Below, piece after piece: positions 34,368 to 43,514 of a stretch of 64,000 nucleotides of DNA. Made by a program: the position numbers and the translations under genes. How positions within the stretch are numbered: the first letter of the stretch is position 1; each line of letters opens with the position of its first letter. The notes under the pieces are model-generated. The model was not told the origin of the DNA. It did no database searches and saw nothing but the letters and a program-made list of their open reading frames with translations. The DNA comes from Tessaracoccus defluvii. Its GTDB lineage: Bacteria; Actinomycetota; Actinomycetes; Propionibacteriales; Propionibacteriaceae. The stretch is from the NCBI RefSeq assembly GCF_014489575.1, contig NZ_CP060789.1:1612001-1676000 (forward strand), in the 5' to 3' direction.

Positions 34368-37157
34368 ATGAGCACCCCCACCGTCGGTTCGCCGCGCCTC
34401 GAGTACGGCACCGACACCTCACCAGTGCCCGCCCCACGGGTCTCCTGGATCACCACCGCAGCCCCGGACGGCTGGCTGCAGTCCGGCGCAGAGCTCCGCC
34501 TGGCCACCACCGACGGCGAGCAGACCGCCACCGTCGACGGCGGCGCGAGCGTGCTGGTGGAGTGGCCGTTCACGCCGCTGACCGCACGTCAGCGTGGCGA
34601 CCTCAGCGTGCGGGTCCGCGGCGAGGGTGGCGACTGGTCCGAGTGGAGCGAGCCGGTCTCGTTCTCGGCGACGTTCCTGGATGACGGCGAGTGGACCGCC
34701 CAGTTCGTCGGCCTGGCGGACCCGGCGGAGCGCGCCACGCCCTACCTGCTGCGCCACGAGTTCGAGGTGCGGCCCGGCCTGGAACGGGCTACCTGGTACG
34801 CCACGGCGCTGGGCGTCTACGAGGCCGGCATCAACGGCACAACGGTCGACGACCAGTTCCTGAAGCCGGGCTGGACGCCGTACCAGTACCGGCTGGTCCA
34901 CGAGACCACCGACGTGACGGGCCTCGTCAACGAGGGTTCCAACGCCATCGGCGTCTCCGTGACGGGCGGTTGGTACACGGAGAACTTCGGCTTCCGCGAC
35001 GGCGCCCGCCCCGTCTACGGACCGCAGCCGTCCTTCGCCGGTCAGCTGCTGCTCGAGTACGCCGACGGCAGCAGCGAGTGGATCGTCACCGGTTCCGACT
35101 GGCGCATCAGCGACCGGTCGCCCGTCATCCGCGCAGGCATCTACCTGGGCGAGGACTATGACGCCCGCCGGATCCAGGATGGCTGGGACCGCCCCGGCTT
35201 CGACGCGTCAGGCTGGGCCGACGCCGCCGTCATGGATGCTGGCCCGGTTCCCGGCCCGCGCACCGGCCCCGTCGTCCGCGTGACAGAGACGCTCTCCCCC
35301 GTCGAGGTGATCACCACACCGTCAGGAAAGACGATCCTGGACTTCGGACAGAACCTCGTCGGCCGGCTGCGGATCCGCGTCTCCGGCCCCGCCGGTCACG
35401 AGGTCACGCTCCGTCACGCGGAGGTGCTGGAGGACGGCGAGCTGGGCATCCGGCCGCTCCGTGCCGCCAGGGCCATGGACGTGTTCACGCTGGCCGGCGC
35501 CGGCGTCGAGGAGTACGCCCCCACGTTCACCTTCCATGGCTTCCGCTACGCCCAGATCGACGGCTGGCCGGGCGCACTCGACCCGGCCGCCATCGTCGCC
35601 GAGGTCATCGGCTCCGACCTGCGCCGCACCGGCTGGTTCGAGAGCTCCGATCCGATGGTCAACCGACTGCACGAGAACGTCGTGTGGGGCATGCGCGGGA
35701 ACTTCCTGTACCTGCCGACCGACTGCCCGCAGCGTGACGAGCGCCTCGGCTGGACCGGCGACATCCAGGTCTTCGCCCCGACGGCGTCGTTCCTGTTCGA
35801 CACCAACGGGTTCCTCGCGTCCTGGCTGCAGGACCTCGCCCTCGAGCAGGAGGCCGCCGGCGGGGTGCCGTTCATCGTGCCCGACGTCCTCGACTCCGCC
35901 CACACCCCCGCCGCCGCCTGGGGCGACGCCGCCACCCTCGTGCCGGAGACGCTCTATCAGCGCTTCGCCGACCGTGGCCTCGTGGCGACGCAGTACCCGT
36001 CCATGAAGGCCTGGGTCGATCAGCTCCTCGAGCTGGCTGGCGAGCGTCACCTGTGGGAGGGCATGTTCCAGTTCGGCGACTGGGTCGACCCGGACGCCCC
36101 GCCGGAGGATCCGGCCAAGGCGAAGACGGACAAGGATCTAGTCGCTTCGGCCTACCTGTTCCGTTCGTCCGTGGCCCTGGCCGATGCGGCCCGCCTGCTC
36201 GGATACGAGGAGGATGCCGAGTTCTACACGGACAGGGCCGAGGAGGTCCGCGCCGCCTGGCTGCGCGAGTACGCGACCCCTGCGGGCCGCCTGGTCTCCG
36301 ACGCCCAGACGGCGTACGCCCTGGCCATCTGCTTCGGCATCGTCTCGGGCGACATGGCGCAGACGATGGGCGACCGGCTCGCCTGGCTGACGCGACGCGA
36401 CGGCTACCGGATCGGCACCGGCTTCGTCGGTACCCCGCTGGTCAACGACGCCCTGAGCTCCACCGGACACGTGCTCGCAGCGACGCGCATGCTGCTGCAG
36501 ACCGAGTGCCCCTCGTGGCTGTACTCCGTCTCGATGGGGGCCACCACCATCTGGGAACGCTGGGACTCGCTGTTGCCCGACGGCTCCATCAACCCTGGCG
36601 AGATGACGTCGTTCAACCACTACGCGCTCGGCGCGGTGGCCGACTGGCTGCACCGTGTCGTGGCGGGCATGGCCCCGGATGAGCCCGGCTACCGTCGGAT
36701 CAGGATCGCGCCGACCCCGCTGCCCGGCCTGACCCACGCCTCGGCCGCCTTCGACAGCGCCTACGGCAGGATCACCTCCGGCTGGGAGCGCACCGACGAG
36801 GGCATCGTCGTCACGGCAACCGTGCCGCCGAACGCGACCGCGGTCGTCGTCCTCCCCGACGGAGCCCGTCACGAGGTCGGCTCGGGTCAGCACCGTTGGG
36901 TGGTCGCCTCACAGCCCGAGGCCCCCACGACCGACCTGACACCTGACACGAGCCTGGCTGCGATCCAGGACGATCCGGGGGCGTACGCGTCGCTGATGTC
37001 GGCCATGCGGGACCTCGACCCAGAGATGGCAGCCGAGTTCTCGCTGCGGACTGCCTGGCTGCCGACGCAGACGCTCGGCAACTCCATGGGCTTCTTGTCT
37101 CCGGTCTTCCGCGACGGCGTGTTCAAGGCCCTCGAGGCGGCCAAGAGCCAGCGGTGA
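34368..37157 (+). CDS. GH78 alpha-L-rhamnosidase
   Basis: Hydrolyses terminal alpha-L-rhamnose, 929 aa, no signal peptide, so it should act on imported rhamnosides. The usual order is seen: N-terminal beta domains (SPRLEYGTDTSPVPAPRVSW; ATALGVYEAGINGTTV with the carbohydrate-binding LKPGWTPYQYRLVHETTDVT), then the (alpha/alpha)6 barrel with GNFLYLPTDCPQRDERLGWTGD, which contains the catalytic acid Asp/Glu set of the family, and later SMGATTIWERWDS. ATG 34368 follows AGAAAGG. It is the last gene of the importer operon. Confidence 0.92.
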   Translation: MSTPTVGSPRLEYGTDTSPVPAPRVSWITTAAPDGWLQSGAELRLATTDGEQTATVDGGASVLVEWPFTPLTARQRGDLSVRVRGEGGDWSEWSEPVSFSATFLDDGEWTAQFVGLADPAERATPYLLRHEFEVRPGLERATWYATALGVYEAGINGTTVDDQFLKPGWTPYQYRLVHETTDVTGLVNEGSNAIGVSVTGGWYTENFGFRDGARPVYGPQPSFAGQLLLEYADGSSEWIVTGSDWRISDRSPVIRAGIYLGEDYDARRIQDGWDRPGFDASGWADAAVMDAGPVPGPRTGPVVRVTETLSPVEVITTPSGKTILDFGQNLVGRLRIRVSGPAGHEVTLRHAEVLEDGELGIRPLRAARAMDVFTLAGAGVEEYAPTFTFHGFRYAQIDGWPGALDPAAIVAEVIGSDLRRTGWFESSDPMVNRLHENVVWGMRGNFLYLPTDCPQRDERLGWTGDIQVFAPTASFLFDTNGFLASWLQDLALEQEAAGGVPFIVPDVLDSAHTPAAAWGDAATLVPETLYQRFADRGLVATQYPSMKAWVDQLLELAGERHLWEGMFQFGDWVDPDAPPEDPAKAKTDKDLVASAYLFRSSVALADAARLLGYEEDAEFYTDRAEEVRAAWLREYATPAGRLVSDAQTAYALAICFGIVSGDMAQTMGDRLAWLTRRDGYRIGTGFVGTPLVNDALSSTGHVLAATRMLLQTECPSWLYSVSMGATTIWERWDSLLPDGSINPGEMTSFNHYALGAVADWLHRVVAGMAPDEPGYRRIRIAPTPLPGLTHASAAFDSAYGRITSGWERTDEGIVVTATVPPNATAVVVLPDGARHEVGSGQHRWVVASQPEAPTTDLTPDTSLAAIQDDPGAYASLMSAMRDLDPEMAAEFSLRTAWLPTQTLGNSMGFLSPVFRDGVFKALEAAKSQR

Positions 37158-37180
37158 TAGCCAGTTCCAGGGCATGACAT

Positions 37181-37220
37181 GAGGCCGGCGGGGGCAGATC
37201 GTTCTGTCCCCGCCGGCCTC
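37181..37220 (+). terminator. hairpin terminator after GH78 gene
   Basis: GAGGCCGGCGGGGGCAGA pairs with TCTGTCCCCGCCGGCCTC around TCGT, 24 bases after the stop codon. This closes the sugar-importer operon. Confidence 0.8.
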
Positions 37221-37293
37221 CCCGCTTCTCCACGAGGATCGCCTCGTTCAGGTTCCGCCTGAGGGCACACCCACTTCCACCTACCATCACTCC

Positions 37294-37887
37294 ATGACGC
37301 CCCGGCTGCTCGTCACCCTTGCCCTGATCCCCCTCTTCGCGCTGGCCTCCTGCGCTGTGCCGTCTCCGCCGCCCACACCGTCGCCCGAGGCGACCGTCGG
37401 CGTCACGACGGCTGACCCCACTCCAGTGGACACGGCCCAGGATCCGGAGCAGTGGACGCTGTCCCTCGACGGCATCGGGCCCATCCGACTGGCCGAGACC
37501 GTGCCCGTCGACCTCCAGGCCATGTTCACCGACGGCTGGGAGTGCTTCGGACCTCTCCTCCATCACCCCGACCACGGTGACATCGAGATCTGGACCGATG
37601 AGGGAACCAGCGACGCCACCGTCACCGCGATCGTCCTCTCCGACGACAGCACCGCGACATCCGAGGGGATCCGTGTCGGCATGGCGCTCGCCGAGGTCGA
37701 GGGTGCCTACCCGGAGCTCACCCGGTCGGCCGAGGCGGACCAGAGCGACACCTTCCGGATCTACACGGTGGACGGCGGCCCCATCAGCCTCTACTTCGAG
37801 GTCGTGAACGGGGTGGTGGCGGCGATCAGCCTCCAGCCCTCAGCTGCGTTCTGGCCCGCCAGCGACCGGAGCTGCGGCGGCCCCTAG
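37294..37887 (+). CDS. predicted lipoprotein, 197 aa
   Basis: Function not recognised. Signal peptide MTPRLLVTLALIPLFALASC with a lipobox Cys, then a Pro/Ser/Thr-rich linker and an acidic globular part (ALAEVEGAYPELTRSAEADQ). Two other Cys residues (GWECFGP and DRSCGG) could pair. TACCAT at 37282-37287 is 6 nt before ATG 37294, which suggests a leaderless mRNA of its own. Confidence 0.7.
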   Translation: MTPRLLVTLALIPLFALASCAVPSPPPTPSPEATVGVTTADPTPVDTAQDPEQWTLSLDGIGPIRLAETVPVDLQAMFTDGWECFGPLLHHPDHGDIEIWTDEGTSDATVTAIVLSDDSTATSEGIRVGMALAEVEGAYPELTRSAEADQSDTFRIYTVDGGPISLYFEVVNGVVAAISLQPSAAFWPASDRSCGGP

Positions 37888-37923
37888 CCCAGCGGGGTGC
37901 GGCGGGCCCGGTCGCAGGCGCGC

Positions 37924-39219
37924 CTAGTTGACCGACAGCCAGGCGAGATCCGTCAGGTCCGGCCGCACCGACAGATGACACAGCAGCCTGGCCTCCGCCG
38001 CCTGCGCATAGGCCGCGGCCCGCAGCCCCCGCTCCGACTCACCGAGCCCCGCCGCCCACAGCCTGGCGACGGCGACGTCACGCCCCGTCTCCCGCGGCGA
38101 GTCGGTGTGAATCCGGCCGTACCGCAGCGCGGCGACGGCGTCGAGACCGACACGGTCGAAGTCACCGACCGGCCAGCGTCCCATCGCCTCCTCGGCTGAG
38201 ATCAGGCCGTGCAGCGCCAGCAGCAGGACATCGTCCGCCGTCGGGCGCTCCAGCACGCGGGTGGCCATCGTCATCGCGACGTCCCACAGCGGCAGATCCA
38301 GGTTGACGGCCAGCGCGGCGGCGCACGCCGTCCACGCCGACGGCGACTCCTCCGCCTCGGCCAGCAGCCAGTCGATCCGGTCGACGATGTCGTCGCGGAT
38401 CTCCCCCTCAAGGAGGTGCCGGACGGCGACGTAGCACCAGGTGTCGCTGCTGCCCCGCAGCGCGGTGGCCCGCCCGCGCAGGGTGGACAGGTCCTCGTAG
38501 GCCCCGACCTCCACCAGCGTGGCACCGCCGATCCCCCAGAGCTGGAGCTGCGTCAGGCCCGGCTCGGGGTCGAGGACGAACTCGCCGTCGGACTCAGCGA
38601 GACGCGTCGCGTCCGGGAAGGTGACCATGCCGTCGGGCGCCGAGAACTCGACGGTCTCCCCCACCGGCACATAGCGGGCCAGCGGCAGGTCCGTGTGCTC
38701 GGCGGGAACGTCGAGCAGGTCGCCGGAGAAGGTCTCGTATGTCCAGGCGGCGGTGACCAGTTGCCGGGGGGCGACGGTGACGACCTCGCCCAGGGGGTAC
38801 ACCTCGCCGGGCGCGGATCCGGGAACGCACAGCCCGCGGCGCTGCGCCAGCAGTCCCGGCCCATCCGGCCCGGGCAGCACGAGTTCGCCGGAAGCCCCCG
38901 CGATCCAGCCGATGACCGGGCGTTCCCCGGCCGCCGACAGGACGGGGCCGTCGACCTCGATGACGTCGCCCACCTCGTTCTCCAGCGCCACGTCCAGCCG
39001 CATGCGGACACCGGAGGTGACCCGGACCGTCCCCACCACACCGGCGACGTTCTCCACCGTGATGCCGACACCGTCAGCCAGGGCGTGCGGAGTCAGCCAG
39101 CCTTCACCGAAGGTCACAGCCAGCGCACGCAGCCGGCCCGTGCCGGTCAGGACGCAGCCGTCGGAGGTGACGGCGAACTCGAACGTCTCGCTCTGGGCGG
39201 ACGTGATCTCGACGCTCAC
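37924..39219 (-). CDS. protein of unknown function linked to GH65 phosphorylase
   Basis: Not recognised; 431 aa, no signal peptide or membrane segments. The N-terminal half (to about residue 190) reads as beta-rich, with hydrophobic/polar alternation (LRALAVTFGEGWLTP; VRVTSGVRMRLDVALE), and the second half is mostly helical, Ala-rich and repeats short helices (RHLLEGEIRDDIVDRIDWLLAEAEE; ARLWAAGLGESERGLRAAAYAQAAEARLL), each quoted in part. GTG 39219 overlaps the GH65 stop by 4 nt, so it is the last, coupled gene of the operon pgmB-GH65-this gene. A role in binding, transfer or regulation of the phosphorylase is conjecture. Confidence 0.75.
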   Translation of the reverse strand: MSVEITSAQSETFEFAVTSDGCVLTGTGRLRALAVTFGEGWLTPHALADGVGITVENVAGVVGTVRVTSGVRMRLDVALENEVGDVIEVDGPVLSAAGERPVIGWIAGASGELVLPGPDGPGLLAQRRGLCVPGSAPGEVYPLGEVVTVAPRQLVTAAWTYETFSGDLLDVPAEHTDLPLARYVPVGETVEFSAPDGMVTFPDATRLAESDGEFVLDPEPGLTQLQLWGIGGATLVEVGAYEDLSTLRGRATALRGSSDTWCYVAVRHLLEGEIRDDIVDRIDWLLAEAEESPSAWTACAAALAVNLDLPLWDVAMTMATRVLERPTADDVLLLALHGLISAEEAMGRWPVGDFDRVGLDAVAALRYGRIHTDSPRETGRDVAVARLWAAGLGESERGLRAAAYAQAAEARLLCHLSVRPDLTDLAWLSVN

Positions 39220-41720
39220 CAGCCCTCGTCCACAATCTCCTGGCGGTGTGCCTCGGGCACGACAGCCTGGACGACGGACCCGTCGGTGCGGCGGACGCCG
39301 ACGACGGGGTGGCTGCCCTCGAGGGACGGCAGCTGGTCGCCCTGGTGCGCCAACGGCACCCGGAGCGGTTCGCCCGGGTTCACCGTCACAGACGTGCCGC
39401 GCACGCTGAGCTCGACCGGGCCTCCCTCGTCGACCTCGAACGAGATCGAGTCGGCCACGAGGTGGACCCGCAGCCGGGAGCCCCTGATCCGGAGCGGGAA
39501 CCGCATGCCCGGCCAGTCGGCGGGCAGCCGCGGATCGAACGTGACGCGGCCGTGGTGGTCGCGCAGGCCGGCGAACCCGTAGATGAGGGCGTTCCAGACG
39601 CCCCCCGTCGACGCGATGTGGACACCGTCGCGGGCGTTGGAATGCAGGTCGGCCAGGTCGACGTACAGCCCGTTCAGGAAGTAGTCCATGGCCATGTCCT
39701 GGTAGCCGACCTCTGCGGCCATCACCGACTGGACCACGCCCGAGAGCGTCGAGTCCCCCGTGGTGATCGGGTCGTAGTACTCGAAGTCGGCCTTCTTCTC
39801 CTCGGCGGTGAACTGGTCACCCTGCAGGAACAGCGCCAGCACGACGTCGGCCTGCTTCAACACCTGGAACCGGTAGATGACCAGCGGATGGTAGTTGAGC
39901 AGCAGCGGCCGCTTGTCGTCGGGCGTGTTCGCCAGATCCCACAGCTCCGAGCTGAGGAACTTCTCGTCCTGCGGATGGATCCCGAACGTCTCGTCGAAGA
40001 GGATCACCATGTGGTCGGCGCACCGTTGCCACTCGAAGACCTCCTCGGGCGTGACGCCGAGCGCCGAGACGAGCCGCTGATGGGCGGCCGGGTCGGCCTC
40101 CTCCATCTCCTCGAGCAGGGCGACGGCGGACGCCAGGTTCGCCTTGGCCATCACATTGGTGAACAGGTTGTTGTTCACCACCGCCGTGTACTCGTCGGGC
40201 CCCGTGACGCCATGGATGTGGAACCTGGCGGTGCCGTCACCCTCCGCGCGCCAGAAGCCGAGATCCGCCCAGAGCCGCGCCGTCTCCACCAGGACGGCGG
40301 CGCCGTCGCGGTACATGAACTCGGTGTCGCCGGTCAGGTCCCGGTACTTCTTGAAGGCGAACGCCACGTCGGCGTCGATGTGGAACTGCGCGGTGCCTGC
40401 CGCGTAGTACGCGGAGGCCTCCTCACCGTTGATGGTCCGCCACGGGAACAGTGCCCCGCGCTGCGACAGGACGGTGGCCCGTTCGCGGGCGTACGGGAGC
40501 AGGTTGACGCGGAACCGCAGCGCGTTGCGGGCGACGTTGGGCGACGTGTAGATGAGGAACGGCACGAGGTACACCTCGGTGTCCCAGAAGTAGTGCCCCT
40601 CGTAGCCGGAGCCGGTCACGCCCTTGGCCGCGATCCCCTGCTGGTCGCTCCGCGCGGTGGCCTGGGCCAGCTGGAACAGACACCACCGAACGGCCTGCTG
40701 GATCTCGGGATGCCCCTCGATCTCCACGTCTGAGTTGCTCCAGAACTCGTCGAGCCACTGCCGCTGCTGCTCGTAGAAGTACTCGAAGCCCTTGTCACGG
40801 ACCCGGTCGAGCGTCCGTCGGCACCGGTCGGCGAGCTCATTGCAGGGCACGGCCCGCGACGAGTGGTAGGCGACCGACTTGCGGACGGTGATCGGCACGC
40901 CCTGCTGCCCGTCGATGCGGAACACCTGCTTGCCGAGGTCGTCCTCGGTGGAGGTCAGTGTCTCGACGAGCGACTCGGTGTCGATGAAGTGGTCCGCGCC
41001 GACGCCGAGCGTCATGCCGGAGCGCGCCACCTGGAAGCCCAACAGCATCCGCTGGGCCGAATGCCAGCTGACCTTCGGCAGGAGGACACGCTCGTTGAAC
41101 CTGGCCGAGCGGCGGGGATCCCACGTCTCGGCGCCGCTGTCGGGCCGCTGGTAGTCGGAGTACCCGTCCTGCCGGTTGACGATCTGCGAGCTGATCACGA
41201 CGGGGGCGTCGCCGTCGAGGAGGGTGACCTCGAGCTCCATGAGGGCGAGGTGCCGGTCGGTGAACGAGACCATCCGCGAACTGGTGACCTTGACCCGCTT
41301 GCCGGCCGGCGTGCGCCAGATGACCGTGCGGTGGAGACGGCCGTCGCGGAAGTCGAGGGACCGCTCGTAGCTGGCGAGGTCGCTGATGGAGACGTTGAGC
41401 GGCTCGTCGTCGACGTACAGCTTCATCAGCTTCGAGTCGGGCACGTTGACAATGGTCTGGCCCGTGTGCGCGAAGCCGAAGGCTTCCTCGGCGTGCTTGA
41501 TGGGCCAGGTCTCGTGGAAACCGTTGATGAAGGTCCCGTGTGCGTAGGAGTCGCGACCCTCCTCCGGGTTGCCACGCATCCCGAGGTAGCCGTTGCCGAC
41601 GGCGAAGAGGGTCTCGGTGGTGCCGACATCGTCGGCACGCTGCTCGGTCTCGACGAGCCGCCACTCGTCGACGGGGTACCGGGAACGGTCGAGCGGGTCG
41701 CCGGTGAGGTCCCGGATCAC
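39216..41720 (-). CDS. GH65 glycoside phosphorylase (maltose/trehalose/kojibiose phosphorylase-like)
   Basis: Splits an alpha-glucosyl disaccharide with phosphate to give beta-glucose 1-phosphate and a sugar; 834 aa. Domain order is N-terminal beta-sandwich (LFAVGNGYLGMRGNPEEG), helical linker, then the (alpha/alpha)6 barrel with YFWDTEVYLVPF, IHGVTGPDEYTAVVNNN (catalytic Glu) and the phosphate-side GDSTLSGVVQSVMAAEVGY. Which disaccharide is used cannot be read from sequence. GTG 41720 overlaps the pgmB stop by 4 nt and the next gene by 4 nt. Confidence 0.9.
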   Translation of the reverse strand: MIRDLTGDPLDRSRYPVDEWRLVETEQRADDVGTTETLFAVGNGYLGMRGNPEEGRDSYAHGTFINGFHETWPIKHAEEAFGFAHTGQTIVNVPDSKLMKLYVDDEPLNVSISDLASYERSLDFRDGRLHRTVIWRTPAGKRVKVTSSRMVSFTDRHLALMELEVTLLDGDAPVVISSQIVNRQDGYSDYQRPDSGAETWDPRRSARFNERVLLPKVSWHSAQRMLLGFQVARSGMTLGVGADHFIDTESLVETLTSTEDDLGKQVFRIDGQQGVPITVRKSVAYHSSRAVPCNELADRCRRTLDRVRDKGFEYFYEQQRQWLDEFWSNSDVEIEGHPEIQQAVRWCLFQLAQATARSDQQGIAAKGVTGSGYEGHYFWDTEVYLVPFLIYTSPNVARNALRFRVNLLPYARERATVLSQRGALFPWRTINGEEASAYYAAGTAQFHIDADVAFAFKKYRDLTGDTEFMYRDGAAVLVETARLWADLGFWRAEGDGTARFHIHGVTGPDEYTAVVNNNLFTNVMAKANLASAVALLEEMEEADPAAHQRLVSALGVTPEEVFEWQRCADHMVILFDETFGIHPQDEKFLSSELWDLANTPDDKRPLLLNYHPLVIYRFQVLKQADVVLALFLQGDQFTAEEKKADFEYYDPITTGDSTLSGVVQSVMAAEVGYQDMAMDYFLNGLYVDLADLHSNARDGVHIASTGGVWNALIYGFAGLRDHHGRVTFDPRLPADWPGMRFPLRIRGSRLRVHLVADSISFEVDEGGPVELSVRGTSVTVNPGEPLRVPLAHQGDQLPSLEGSHPVVGVRRTDGSVVQAVVPEAHRQEIVDEGW

Positions 41721-42432
41721 GGCGCGACCAGCTCTTCGAGATCCCCCACGACGAGTTCGGCGCCAGCGCCGCGCAGTTCGTCTGCGCCGACGCCACGGTC
41801 GACGCCGATGACCAGCCCGAAACCGCCCGCGGCGCCCGCCGCGACACCGGACAGCGCGTCCTCGATCACGACCGACTCGCCGGGGGTCGTCTGCAGCAGC
41901 TCGGCTGCGCGGATGAACGTGTCGGGCGCGGGCTTGCCGGGCAGCCCTCGGCGACGGCGACGTTGCCGTCGACGATCACCGGGAAGTACTGGTCGAGCCG
42001 GGCCGCGCGCAGCACGGCCGGCGCGTTCTTGGACGACGACACGACGGCGAGCTTGGTGCCGGCGGCCGCGAGCTGTTCGATCAGCCGCACCGAGCCGGGG
42101 TAGCCGACGACGCCGTCACGCTCGAGTGTCTCGTTGAAGGCGTCGTTCTTGCGGTTGCCGAGCCCGCACACGGTCTCGAGCGCCGGATCGTCGTCGGGGG
42201 TGCCTTCGGGCAGCACGATGCCGCGGGACGCGAGGAAGTCGCGCACACCGTCGAAGCGGGGTTTGCCGTCGACGTAGCGGAAGTAGTCGTCCGCGACGTA
42301 CGGCTGCTGGCCGGGGACGCCGGCGAGGTAGGCGTTGAACATGTCTGCCCAGGCGACCATGTGGACGTCGGCTGTGGGGGTGATGACCCCGTCGAGGTCG
42401 AACAGGACGGCGGCGAATCGGTTCACGAGCAT
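41717..42432 (-). CDS. pgmB: beta-phosphoglucomutase (HAD family) with one frameshift
   Basis: Converts beta-glucose 1-phosphate, the GH65 product, to glucose 6-phosphate. Nucleophile and acid/base Asp12 and Asp14 in VLFDLDGVIT, cap-domain residues around FNETLERDGVVGYPG, and SSSKN are visible. At the run 41945-41947 the frame breaks; one extra G gives AEGLPGKPAPDTFIRAAELL, continuing to IEDALSGV and the stop at 41717. About 238 aa after repair. ATG 42432 lies only 9 nt after the nei1 stop. Confidence 0.88.
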
Positions 42433-42441
42433 TGCCTCAGC

Positions 42442-43260
42442 CTAGCGGCCGGGCGTCGCCTTCCTCCTCCGCTGGCAACGCGGGCACCAGTACAGGTTGC
42501 GGCCCTCCAGGGTGGCGGTGCGGACCTCCGTGCCACACACGAGGCACGGCTGTCCGGCACGACGGTAGACGTAGACCTCGCCTCCGTGACGGTCCACGCG
42601 TGGGTCCCGGCCCTGCGCCTCGGGCCCATGCTCGTCGCGGACGGTGTCGATGCGTCCGTGCTCCACCGCGTAGTGCATGAGCCCGACCAGGTCGTCCCAC
42701 ACAATCCGCCAGGTGCGTTCGTCGACATCGCGGCCGGGGACCGTCGGGTCGAGCCGGTGCCGGTAGAGGACCTCGGCCCGGAAGATGTTGCCGACGCCGG
42801 CGGCGATCCGCTGGTCCATGAGCAGAGCACCGAGCGACTTCCCGGAGCGGCGGAGCCGGGCGTACCCCTTGGCCGGGTCGGCGTCGTCTCGCAGCGGATC
42901 GGGGCCGCTGGTGTCGATGACGGCCTGCTTCTCGTCGGGGGTCAGGATGCGGCACCACTGCGGACCGCGCAGGTCGGCCGTGGTGACGCCGTCGGTGACG
43001 CGCATCCGCACCTCGCCCCAGGGCGCGGCGTACGGCTCGAACCGCAGCTTGCCGATGAGGCCAAGGTGGATGTGGACGACGTCGTCGGTGGCGAAGTCGA
43101 TGAAGAGGTGCTTGCCGACCGCCTCGCCGCGGTCGAGGACGGCGCCGTCGATTCGACCGGGATCGAAACGTCCCTGCGGCGAGGTGACGGTGACGGCGCG
43201 GCCGCCGAACGTGGTGGTGAACTCGTCGGCCAGGCGGTGGATGACGTGACCCTCAGGCAT
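42442..43260 (-). CDS. nei1: Nei1-type DNA glycosylase (Fpg/Nei family)
   Basis: Base-excision glycosylase/lyase for oxidised bases, 272 aa. It starts MPEGHVIHRLA, giving the catalytic Pro2 and Glu3; SPQGRF, the HLGLIGKL segment, the helix-two-turn-helix (QRIAAGVGNIFRAEVLYR) and a C-terminal zinc finger (CLVCG..CPRC) follow. ATG 43260 is used because Pro must be residue 2; TACAGT 7 nt upstream suggests a leaderless transcript. As in Mycobacterium tuberculosis (nei1 next to rpiB, from memory), it lies close to rpiB. Confidence 0.9.
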   Translation of the reverse strand: MPEGHVIHRLADEFTTTFGGRAVTVTSPQGRFDPGRIDGAVLDRGEAVGKHLFIDFATDDVVHIHLGLIGKLRFEPYAAPWGEVRMRVTDGVTTADLRGPQWCRILTPDEKQAVIDTSGPDPLRDDADPAKGYARLRRSGKSLGALLMDQRIAAGVGNIFRAEVLYRHRLDPTVPGRDVDERTWRIVWDDLVGLMHYAVEHGRIDTVRDEHGPEAQGRDPRVDRHGGEVYVYRRAGQPCLVCGTEVRTATLEGRNLYWCPRCQRRRKATPGR

Positions 43261-43319
43261 GTCGGCCACTGTACCCACGGCCCTGCCAGGTCGGGGAAGG
43301 GCGTGGGTAGCATGGCCAC

Positions 43320-43514
43320 ATGTCAGAGCAACAGCCCCGCGAGTTCGGACGGGACGGCGTCTCCGGGCTCGTCGACCGCAACCGGGCCCTGCGCGCCAAG
43401 CTGCTGCCGCGGCGCTCCGCGGCGGGTGGGGATCAGTCCGCCGAGCGACGCAACGCCGCGCCGATCACGACCGGGACCACCATCCCCACCGCCACCCACA
43501 TCGGCCAGAAGTAG
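43320..43514 (+). CDS. possible leaderless small ORF, 64 aa
   Basis: Low-confidence gene. ATG 43320 lies exactly 6 nt after TAGCAT (43308-43313), the pattern of other starts here, and the N-terminal half (GLVDRNRALRAKLLPRR) reads like a basic protein. But the second half overlaps the 3' end of the opposite-strand DUF1707 gene, and no homologue is recognised. Confidence 0.35.
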   Translation: MSEQQPREFGRDGVSGLVDRNRALRAKLLPRRSAAGGDQSAERRNAAPITTGTTIPTATHIGQK

